NCBI GenBank assembly: GCA_019090405.1
Contig: JAHRVZ010000172.1
Coordinates: forward strand, 1-13,098
Length of the DNA stretch: 13,098 nt
Direction: 5' to 3'
From: Paracoccaceae bacterium
GTDB taxonomy: Bacteria > Pseudomonadota > Alphaproteobacteria > Rhodobacterales > Rhodobacteraceae
Shown here one piece after another: positions 7,512-13,098 of this stretch (the first letter of the stretch is position 1; each line of letters opens with the position of its first letter). The translations under genes and the position numbers were made by a program. The notes beneath the pieces were generated by a model, which was not told the origin of the DNA, made no database searches, and saw only the letters and a list, made by a program, of their open reading frames with translations.

Positions 7512-9200
7512 TTATGAATTTGCAGCGATATGGTTTGCCGCCACATAGCCGAATGTCATGCCCGGCCCGAGCGTTATGCCGCCGCCCGGATAGGCTCCTC
7601 CCATGACGCTCAGCATGTCGTTGCCAGCGGCATAAAGCCCCTTGACCGGCTTGCCTTCGCCGTCCAGCACCTGTGCGTTTTCATCAGTGTTCAGACCGAC
7701 AAAAGTGCCGATATCGCCGGGAATGACCCGGATGCCATAGAATGGCCCGTTCTCAAGCGGGGCCAGATTGGGGTGCGGTTTGTGGCTCGCATCGCCATGA
7801 AACAGGTTGTAGGCGGTGCTGCCCTTGTGAAACGCCGTGTCCTTGCCCTGACGCGCATCGGCGTTGAACAATTCCAGCGTTTTCGCCAGACCATCCGCGT
7901 CAATACCGGCGTTCTGCGCCAGCTCGGCAATCGTGTCGCCCTTGATGGCATAGCCGCTGCGCACATGCGGCGACAAAGGCATCGGGCTGGGCCGCACGTA
8001 ACCCAGTCCATAGCGGCGGATGGTCTTGTGATCGCAGATCAGAAATGCTTCGGGTTTGGCTTTGCCTTCGGTTGCGGCCACCAGAGCCTGCACGAAATCA
8101 TGGTATGAATTGGCCTCGTTGACGAACCGCTCGCCGGTGCGCAGCACGCCGATCACACCGGGTTTGCCACGACAGACGAAATGCGGGAAATCGCCAAACG
8201 TGCCATCGCCGCGCGGCACCAGAGACACCGGCGCCCAGGCCGCCGCATTGGGCAGGTCTTCGATCACGTTGCCGCCCGCCGCGGTCCCCAGTTTCAGACC
8301 ATCGCCGGTATTGCCTTCGGGAGCGGCTGACACATGCGCGCCGTCGCTTACGTCGCGGCCATATAGGCGCGCAGTCATTTCCGGATCGCGCGGAAAGCCG
8401 CCGGATGCCAGCACCACGGCCTTTTTCGCCGCAACCATCACCGGCCCGGTTGCACGCGACACTTCTGCGCCGATGACCTGCCCGTCGGTGATGGTCAGCT
8501 TGGCCACCGGGCTTTCACACCAGAATTCCACCCCGGCCTTGCGGCAGGCATGAAACAGCCGCCCGACCAGCGCGTTGCCGTTGGTCATGCGCATGCTGCG
8601 GCCATTGCGCAGCATGTCGATCCCATGCGCCGCCATCCGGCGCGTGACATAGGCGAATGATGCAAGCGAGCGGGAAAAGTTAAAGAAATGCACCAGTTCC
8701 GGACCCGAGCCGATCTGAAGCCCCATAAAGGTCATTTCCTTCTTGGGCCGTCGAATGCGCGCCAGATCATCGCCCAGCAATCGCGCATCCATTGGAGCCG
8801 CAACAATCGAACGCCCTCCCGGCATGCCGCCGGGCTGCTCTGGGTGATAATCGGAAAATGCTGGTGAGGCGTCAAAATCGACGCCTTCGTTGCGCACAAA
8901 TTCAACCATTTCGGGGCCGGTATCCAGAAACGCCATAACGCGGCCCTGATCATAGAAATTGCCGGCCTCGGATTTCAGGTATTCATTGGCGGCCTCGACA
9001 GAATCGCTGATCCCGGCCTCGGCGCACACTTTGTTGCCCGGCACCCACAGGAACCCACCGGACCAGGCCGAGGTGCCGCCGTAGACCGGTTCTTTTTCCG
9101 TGACGATGACCTTTAGCCCCTTGCGTGCCGCTGTCAGGGCGGCAGTCATGCCTGCCGCGCCGCTGCCAACCACCAAGACGTCACATTCTGTGTTACTCAT
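7512..9200 (-). CDS. FAD-dependent dehydrogenase of the 3-ketosteroid-1-dehydrogenase / fumarate reductase family
   Basis: This flavoprotein (FAD_binding_2 family) has 562 residues from the ATG at 9200. The dinucleotide-binding motif VVGSGAAG is at residues 10-17, and GGTSAWSGGFLWVPGN at 41-56 is the flavin-contact stretch typical of ketosteroid dehydrogenases. From memory, the R. erythropolis KstD1 active site is Tyr119, Tyr318, Tyr487 and Gly491. This protein has Tyr118 (SDYHPE), Tyr366 (NEANSY), and Tyr537 and Gly541 (AYPGGG) in matching context. The spacing of the last tyrosines is 171 here against 169, and 21 residues follow the glycine against 19. It probably introduces a double bond next to a ring ketone; steroid specificity is unproven. 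The frame extends to 9242 and would overlap the upstream SDR; the ATG at 9200 lies 19 bases after that stop. It could instead be a Delta4-type dehydrogenase or act on another cyclic ketone. Confidence 0.88.
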   Translation of the reverse strand: MSNTECDVLVVGSGAAGMTAALTAARKGLKVIVTEKEPVYGGTSAWSGGFLWVPGNKVCAEAGISDSVEAANEYLKSEAGNFYDQGRVMAFLDTGPEMVEFVRNEGVDFDASPAFSDYHPEQPGGMPGGRSIVAAPMDARLLGDDLARIRRPKKEMTFMGLQIGSGPELVHFFNFSRSLASFAYVTRRMAAHGIDMLRNGRSMRMTNGNALVGRLFHACRKAGVEFWCESPVAKLTITDGQVIGAEVSRATGPVMVAAKKAVVLASGGFPRDPEMTARLYGRDVSDGAHVSAAPEGNTGDGLKLGTAAGGNVIEDLPNAAAWAPVSLVPRGDGTFGDFPHFVCRGKPGVIGVLRTGERFVNEANSYHDFVQALVAATEGKAKPEAFLICDHKTIRRYGLGYVRPSPMPLSPHVRSGYAIKGDTIAELAQNAGIDADGLAKTLELFNADARQGKDTAFHKGSTAYNLFHGDASHKPHPNLAPLENGPFYGIRVIPGDIGTFVGLNTDENAQVLDGEGKPVKGLYAAGNDMLSVMGGAYPGGGITLGPGMTFGYVAANHIAANS

Positions 9201-9219
9201 CAGATTTCTTTCACTTAAT

Positions 9220-10005
9220 TTAGCGGCACAAATAGCCGCCATCGACCGGAATGATCGTACCGGTCACATAGCTGGACATATCGGAAGACAGGAAAATCAC
9301 CGGACCCACCAGTTCATCGGCCTCGCCGATGCGCCCCATCGGGGTCTGCCCGACAAAGGCGGCCAGACGGTCCGGGTCTTCGCGGGTTTCGCGGGTCATC
9401 GGCGTTGAAATCACACCCGGAGCGATGGCGTTTACCCGTACGCCGTCAGCCGCCAGTTCCACCGCCAGCGCTTTGGTCAACTGGGCCACCGCGCCCTTGG
9501 ACGCGGCATAGCCAGTCACCGCCGAATATGAGATGAACGAACAGATCGAAGCCAGATTGACCACCCGACCTTTGGTTTCACGCAACTGATCCAGAAACGC
9601 CCGTGTGACGATCAGCGGGCCTTGGGCATTCACCCTCCAGATCCTCTCGGCGCTGTCCAGCAGTTCGTCGTCGTCAATTGGCATCCGTTCGATGATGCCG
9701 GCATTGTTTATCAATATGGACGCAGGCCCAAGTGTGTCTTGAACTGTTTGCGCCGCCGCATCCACCGCTGCCCGGTCAGTCACGTCGAAGGTCAACGCCA
9801 TGGCCTGACCGCCATCCTTGCGGATATCCGCCGCCACCCGTTCGACAGGTGCCGCGTTCACATCGCTAAGCACCACCTTGGCGCCACAGGCAGCCAGCCC
9901 GCGTGCAATAGCCGCTCCATTGCCCTGACCGGCTCCGGTGACGATCGCGACCTGACCTGCCAGCAATCCTGGAAATGTCTGAAACCCCAATTCCCGTCCC
10001 CCCAT
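9220..10005 (-). CDS. Short-chain dehydrogenase/reductase (classical SDR), first gene of the long minus operon
   Basis: This NAD(P)-dependent alcohol/ketone oxidoreductase has 261 residues. Cofactor motif TGAGQGNG is at residues 23-30. Asp48 at the end of the second strand favours NAD(H). NNAG is at 100-103, Asn126 lies on the active-site helix, Ser153 is catalytic, and Tyr166-x3-Lys170 (YAASK) follows. The C-terminal VDGG motif of the family is present. The ATG at 10005 has only a distant CGGAG (about 20 bases upstream), a weak ribosome-binding site. It probably oxidises a hydroxyl on the substrate to the ketone that the next flavoenzyme needs, which is an inference from position. It is the promoter-proximal gene, divergent from the IclR regulator. 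Confidence 0.92.
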   Translation of the reverse strand: MGGRELGFQTFPGLLAGQVAIVTGAGQGNGAAIARGLAACGAKVVLSDVNAAPVERVAADIRKDGGQAMALTFDVTDRAAVDAAAQTVQDTLGPASILINNAGIIERMPIDDDELLDSAERIWRVNAQGPLIVTRAFLDQLRETKGRVVNLASICSFISYSAVTGYAASKGAVAQLTKALAVELAADGVRVNAIAPGVISTPMTRETREDPDRLAAFVGQTPMGRIGEADELVGPVIFLSSDMSSYVTGTIIPVDGGYLCR

Positions 10006-10031
10006 TTTCGAACCGAATTATTAAACTCCGG

Positions 10032-10054
10032 GCATTGAAATGCTACGTATTGTA
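10032..10054 (-). promoter_or_regulatory. Candidate -10 box and overlapping-start palindrome for the long minus operon
   Basis: On the minus strand TACAAT (10054-10049, five of six matches to TATAAT) is followed after five bases by the perfect 12-bp palindrome GCATTTCAATGC (10043-10032), which would cover the transcription start near 10042. The -35 position (about 10077-10072) has no good match. A sequence of similar form lies at the start of the plus-strand catabolic operon (11083-11095), so a repressor site is plausible. IclR-family control is an inference. Confidence 0.35.
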
Positions 10055-10197
10055 AAGTAAGCTACAAAATAGTTAGCAGAGCGATATTTGATGTGTCAAG
10101 TTGTCATGTTTATAGATTGGCAAAGAGGGGCAGGGTGAACAGGTGCGATTCAGGACCAATCGTTCACTATATTTGTTGAAGAGCGGAATAAACGACA

Positions 10198-10989
10198 ATG
10201 AATCAAGAGTTTGCCAGAAATGGTTTGAAATCAATAGAAGTGGCCGGCACGATTTTGCGGGCTATGGTGCAGGCGCACGGCCCGGTAAAACTATCCGAAC
10301 TTTCTCGGACGACCGGCATGCCGACGGCAAAACTGCGGCGTTATCTTATCAGCATGATTCACGTTGGTATCGCCAGCCAGAACCCGGTTAATGCCATGTA
10401 TGACCTTGGCCCTCTCAGTATGGAGATCGGTCTGCAAAGTTTTTCACGTTTCGATGTTCTCAAGCAAGCCGAACAGACGCTTGAAGAAATCGTTTCCGCC
10501 TGCGGTGAAACTGCGGCGATTGGGCAATTGGCCAAGGAAGGCCCGCGATTTGTGCGGGTGAATGAGCCAGTACATTCCTGGGCCTATTCGCTGCCGCCAA
10601 ACCATGTTTGTTCGTTGACATATTCCGCTACGGGGCTTTTGTTTTGTGCCTATTCCGAGGCGAAAATCCTGCAAGACAACATTGAGGAAGAGTTGTCGCA
10701 AAATCATCTGACAGGTCGACCCAATGCACCGCACAGCGCTGCGCAATTGCAGGAATGGCTGCAAAGAATCAAGCAACGCGGCCATTCTGCGCTTGAGGAT
10801 GGCGGCAAAGGCGGAAGCACGGCTGTCTCGGTCCCCGTGCTGAATGCCGAGGGGCAATTGGCCTTTGCTCTTACAGTCTTTGCGCATGTCGGGCGGCTTA
10901 ATCTGGAACCGGACGGGCCTTTCATTGAAATGGTCGTTTCAAAAGCCCGAATTCTGAGCGAGCACCTTGGCTACCGGCAGGGTTCATAG
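10198..10989 (+). CDS. IclR-family transcriptional regulator
   Basis: This is a DNA-binding regulator of 263 residues, the usual IclR size. The N-terminal winged helix-turn-helix includes KSIEVAGTILRAMVQAHGP and a recognition region around residues 31-52 (LSELSRTTGMPTAKLRRYL). The wing is at about 53-72. A linker helix (DVLKQAEQTLEEIV) leads to the C-terminal ligand-binding domain with ETAAIGQLAKEGPRFVRV, TYSATGLLFCAY and the late GGSTAVSVPVLNAEGQLAFAL. A GAGCGGA motif lies about 10 bases before the ATG. It is divergent from the SDR/flavoenzyme/transporter operon and 137 bases upstream of a plus-strand SDR operon, a position typical of a local pathway regulator. Its effector is probably the substrate or a CoA intermediate (inference). 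Confidence 0.92.
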   Translation: MNQEFARNGLKSIEVAGTILRAMVQAHGPVKLSELSRTTGMPTAKLRRYLISMIHVGIASQNPVNAMYDLGPLSMEIGLQSFSRFDVLKQAEQTLEEIVSACGETAAIGQLAKEGPRFVRVNEPVHSWAYSLPPNHVCSLTYSATGLLFCAYSEAKILQDNIEEELSQNHLTGRPNAPHSAAQLQEWLQRIKQRGHSALEDGGKGGSTAVSVPVLNAEGQLAFALTVFAHVGRLNLEPDGPFIEMVVSKARILSEHLGYRQGS

Positions 10990-10998
10990 CGAAATGCG

Positions 10999-11028
10999 AT
11001 GGTACGACGGGCAATGGTACGACGGGCA
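10999..11028 (+). repeat. Perfect 15-bp tandem duplication
   Basis: ATGGTACGACGGGCA occurs twice back to back (10999-11013 and 11014-11028) with no mismatch, just after the IclR stop codon. It looks like a recent slippage duplication. It could also form paired binding sites. Confidence 0.85.
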
Positions 11029-11039
11029 GGTGTACAGTT

Positions 11040-11055
11040 ATTACACAGGGGTAAT
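11040..11055 (+). promoter_or_regulatory. Inverted repeat upstream of the plus-operon promoter
   Basis: Arms ATTAC (11040-11044) and GTAAT (11051-11055) flank the 6-base spacer ACAGGG. The repeat lies just upstream of the weak -35 position of the candidate promoter, which would suit an activator. It is a short palindrome and may be chance. Confidence 0.3.
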
Positions 11056-11083
11056 TTCGGGCCTGCCGAGTTTTCAATATATG
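11055..11083 (+). promoter_or_regulatory. Candidate promoter of the plus-strand SDR/ligase operon
   Basis: A -10-like TATATG (11078-11083) stands 17 bases from TTTCGG (11055-11060), a weak -35. The predicted start is near 11090, giving a leader of about 37 bases before the ATG at 11127. The palindrome at 11083-11095 would cover the start site. Confidence 0.3.
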
Positions 11084-11102
11084 CAGTTCAACTGCTGAGC
11101 AG
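11083..11102 (+). promoter_or_regulatory. Overlapping palindromes, candidate operator
   Basis: GCAGTTCAACTGC (11083-11095) is a perfect 13-bp palindrome with one central base. It overlaps a second perfect palindrome, CTGCTGAGCAG (11092-11102). Together they form regularly spaced GCAG/CTGC half-sites at the predicted transcription start. They resemble GCATTTCAATGC at the start of the divergent operon (10032-10043). Confidence 0.4.
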
Positions 11103-11126
11103 ATACACACAATCAAGGAGAGCGGT

Positions 11127-11930
11127 ATGAAGGGTTTTGATTCATTTACGGGACAGACGGCGGTTGTAACCGGTGCCGGAACCGGCATCGGGCGTGGCTT
11201 TGCGCTTCGGCTTGCTGAATTGGGGGCAACCGTTGCCCTATGCGCCCGCCGTGTTGACCGGCTTGAGGCCGTGGCCGAAGAAATCCGCAAAGCGGGTGGC
11301 AAAGCGCTGGTCTGTCCGCTGGATATCCGCGATGCGGATGCGGTCGAGGCGGTGATGCAAAAGGTTGTGGATGAAACCGGTCGTATCGACATCATGATCA
11401 ACAATGCCGCCGGTAATTTCGTCTGCCGCGCCGAAGAAATCAGCGCACGGGGCTGGGACGCAGTGGTCAACATCGTTCTGAACGGCAGCGCCTATTGCAC
11501 GCTGGCCGCAGGCAAGCGGATGGTGGCACAGGGCAGCGGCAAGATCCTGAACATCACCGCCAGTTACGCATGGGTTGGCGGCCCCGGTACGGTGCATTCT
11601 GCGACGGCCAAGGCCGGGCTGATTGCCATGGCAAAAACCCTTGCCGTGGAATGGGGAGGGCGGGGCGTGCAAGTTAACTGTCTGTGCCCCGGTTTTGTCG
11701 ATACCGAACAATCTCACGAGGTTCTCTGGCCTACCGAAGAAGGCCAGCAGCATATTCTGGACCGCGTCCCGGCAGGCCGGTTTGGCACCATCGAAGAAAC
11801 CGTCGAGGCGGGGGTTTATCTGTGTTCGGATGCGGCCAATTACGTTAACGGAGAAGTGATGACCATAGATGGCGGAGAATGGCTGAACAAAGGTGCACTG
11901 GCGCTGCCCGAAGTAAAGGAAAACACATGA
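11127..11930 (+). CDS. 2,4-dienoyl-CoA reductase-like SDR
   Basis: This SDR of 267 residues closely resembles mitochondrial 2,4-dienoyl-CoA reductase (DECR). The cofactor motif TGAGTGIG is at residues 15-22, and Arg41-Arg42 after the second strand suggest NADPH. NNAAGNF is at 92-98, and NGSAYCTLAAGK at 119-130 is very close to the human sequence. The usual Tyr-x3-Lys is replaced by Ser158-x3-Lys162, as in human DECR1 (Ser210, Lys214). Tyr147 and Asn97 match Tyr199 and Asn148 in context and spacing. The likely reaction is NADPH-dependent reduction of a conjugated dienoyl-CoA. AAGGAGAG lies about seven bases before the ATG. The stop overlaps the next start (ATGA at 11927-11930). The human residue numbers are from memory; the true substrate may be a ring or side-chain CoA ester. 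Confidence 0.9.
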   Translation: MKGFDSFTGQTAVVTGAGTGIGRGFALRLAELGATVALCARRVDRLEAVAEEIRKAGGKALVCPLDIRDADAVEAVMQKVVDETGRIDIMINNAAGNFVCRAEEISARGWDAVVNIVLNGSAYCTLAAGKRMVAQGSGKILNITASYAWVGGPGTVHSATAKAGLIAMAKTLAVEWGGRGVQVNCLCPGFVDTEQSHEVLWPTEEGQQHILDRVPAGRFGTIEETVEAGVYLCSDAANYVNGEVMTIDGGEWLNKGALALPEVKENT

Positions 11931-12667
11931 CACGGGTTGCTTTGGTCACCGGTGCAAGCCGGAATATCGGTCGCGGGATTGCTTTGTCTCTGGTCTCTGA
12001 CGGGTTTGAAGTCGCCTGTTTTGGGCGCGACAAGGCGGCGCTTGAGGAAACCGCAGGCCTGATCCGCGATGCGGGTGGGGTGGCGTCGGTTCATGTGGGC
12101 GATGTCGCCTCGGATGAATCACTTGAGGCGTTTGCCAAGGATGCGGTTGCGCAGCATGGCGGCATTGATCTGGTGGTCAATAACGCCGGTATCATGCACG
12201 ATGCCAAGGTGGCGGATGTGACGCCTGATAAGTTCCGTCAGGTTTTGGATGTGAACCTTGTGTCCTGCTATACGCTGGCGCGCGCCGCCTATCCGCATTT
12301 GCGCGAACGAAAGGGTGTTGTGGTCAATGTTGGTTCCATGTTTGCCAGTATGGGGGTGCCGTCGGCAGCGTCCTATTGTACCTCAAAGGCCGCGATTGAC
12401 GGGCTGACCCGCGCGCTTGCGTCTGAATGGGCGCGCGACGGCATCCGGGTTGTTGCGGTGGCTCCGGGCTATGTTCTTAGCGATATTTCGCGTGACATGC
12501 TGACTGATCCGGTGTCCGCCAAACAGATACTCTCACGTATTCCGGCGCGCCGCCACGGTGAACCGGGTGAAATTGGCGATCTGGTTGCCTTTCTGGCCTC
12601 GCCCAAGGCAGGCTTTATTACCGGCGAATCTTTCGTCATTGACGGGGGCCAGCGCATGTCGGTCTGA
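11927..12667 (+). CDS. Short-chain dehydrogenase/reductase, FabG-like
   Basis: This is a classical SDR of 246 residues. TGASRNIG is at residues 8-15, NNAG at 85-88, Asn110, Ser137 and Tyr150-x3-Lys154 (YCTSK) make up the full catalytic tetrad, and GQRMSV is at the C-terminus after VIDGG. The length and GASRNIG motif resemble FabG-type 3-oxoacyl reductases and hydroxyacyl-CoA dehydrogenases, so it may interconvert 3-hydroxy and 3-keto CoA esters. The reading frame is open up to an earlier start at 11879, but the ATG at 11927 overlaps the previous stop as ATGA and is where SDR homology begins. The AAAGGAAA stretch about nine bases upstream is a usable ribosome-binding site. Confidence 0.92.
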   Translation: MTRVALVTGASRNIGRGIALSLVSDGFEVACFGRDKAALEETAGLIRDAGGVASVHVGDVASDESLEAFAKDAVAQHGGIDLVVNNAGIMHDAKVADVTPDKFRQVLDVNLVSCYTLARAAYPHLRERKGVVVNVGSMFASMGVPSAASYCTSKAAIDGLTRALASEWARDGIRVVAVAPGYVLSDISRDMLTDPVSAKQILSRIPARRHGEPGEIGDLVAFLASPKAGFITGESFVIDGGQRMSV

Positions 12668-12691
12668 CACGGCCGACTTGGGAGGAGAGGC

Positions 12692-13098
12692 ATGGTTACT
12701 GGTAGAATTGACGACGTATTTGCGCAGGCAGCCCGCGAGGCTCCGAACCGGACGCATCTGGTTTTTGAGGATGGCGGCACCGCCACTTATGCGCAAACCT
12801 ACACCCGCGCTGCGGCTTTGGCCGGCGCATTCGAGGCCGCAGGCATTGCGTCGGGCGACCGTGTTGCGGGGTTCATGCGCAATTCACGCGAGGTGATCGA
12901 ATTTTTCGTAGCCTGCGCCATCGCCAATGTCATCGGTGTTGCGCTGAACGGTATGAGCACCAAGCGCGAGCTTGCCGGCATCTTCGCTGATTGCAGCCCC
13001 AGCGGGATCGTCGCCGAGGCCGGGTTTCTGACCCGTGTCCCCGATTGTACCGCGATGCGTCTGCGGGTGGCCACCCAAACCGCCAGTCCGCCGCAAGG
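12692..13098 (+). CDS. AMP-dependent acyl-CoA ligase, N-terminal part (cut by the window)
   Basis: This is the first 135 codons of an adenylate-forming ligase, starting 24 bases after the SDR stop with a strong GGGAGGAGAGG ribosome-binding site. The visible pattern is DVFAQAAREAPNRTHLVFEDGG, then TYAQTYTRAAALAGAFEAAGI, then GDRVAGFMRNSREVIEFFVACAIANVIGVALNGMSTKRELAGIFADC. This is the usual N-terminal domain of acyl-CoA synthetases of the medium-chain, aryl or bile-acid ligase type. The AMP-binding P-loop and catalytic lid are beyond the right edge, so the substrate class cannot be judged. It is a different subfamily from the long-chain-type ligase at 1-1643. It completes a set of two SDRs and a ligase in one operon. 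Confidence 0.9.
   Translation, partial: MVTGRIDDVFAQAAREAPNRTHLVFEDGGTATYAQTYTRAAALAGAFEAAGIASGDRVAGFMRNSREVIEFFVACAIANVIGVALNGMSTKRELAGIFADCSPSGIVAEAGFLTRVPDCTAMRLRVATQTASPPQ

Noticed and set aside
9201..9242. Fourteen-residue N-terminal extension of the flavoenzyme
   Set aside because: It overlaps the end of the upstream SDR gene. The FAD motif sits at the usual distance from the ATG at 9200.
10094..10099. Perfect TTGACA on the minus strand as -35 of the SDR operon
   Set aside because: At 17 bases spacing the -10 would be CTAACT, a poor match. The better TACAAT box is too far away to pair with it.
10168..10173. TATATT as -10 of the IclR gene
   Set aside because: No acceptable -35 lies 16-18 bases upstream, so I leave the IclR promoter unassigned.
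1..13098. Mobile elements, tRNA or rRNA genes, CRISPR arrays
   Set aside because: No transposase, integrase, regularly spaced repeats or tRNA-like cloverleaf was seen on either strand.

Overview
The window looks like a chromosomal catabolic island of an alphaproteobacterium. A Roseobacter or other Rhodobacterales member is my best guess. This rests on moderately high GC coding sequence, LIV-type transporter operons with an embedded AMP-dependent ligase, and the general gene style; no rRNA or other taxonomic marker is present. Genes are tightly packed and nearly all belong to two themes: uptake of an organic acid or similar ligand by LIV-type (branched-chain amino acid family) ABC transporters, and oxidation of a CoA-activated, probably alicyclic or steroid-like substrate.

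Layout. (1) Positions 1-2449, minus strand: a LivG-type ATPase followed two bases later by a long-chain-type acyl-CoA synthetase that runs off the left edge. This looks like the start of its own operon, with a promoter and a perfect inverted repeat near 2598-2648. (2) Positions 2450-2840: an AT-rich intergenic region holding that promoter and a long leader. (3) Positions 2841-10005, minus strand: one long operon. In transcription order it holds a classical SDR dehydrogenase, a 3-ketosteroid dehydrogenase-family flavoenzyme, a periplasmic binding protein, LivH, LivM, LivG and LivF. The transporter is complete, so the LivG at 1646-2449 is a second one. (4) Positions 10006-10197: a divergent promoter region. 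(5) 10198-10989, plus strand: an IclR-family regulator. (6) 11127-13098, plus strand: a 2,4-dienoyl-CoA reductase-like SDR, a FabG-like SDR with an ATGA overlap, and the first 135 codons of a second acyl-CoA ligase that runs off the right edge.

How it may work together (inference). The binding protein and LivHMGF import a carboxylated substrate, and the ligases make the CoA thioester. The flavoenzyme introduces a ring double bond next to a ketone, the SDRs interconvert hydroxyl and keto groups, and the dienoyl-CoA reductase-like enzyme removes conjugated double bonds. The IclR protein sits between the two catabolic operons. Similar GCA...TGC palindromes lie at the predicted transcription starts of both, which makes it the obvious candidate regulator. 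I see no mobile element, tRNA, rRNA or CRISPR array. The exact substrate cannot be read from this sequence.
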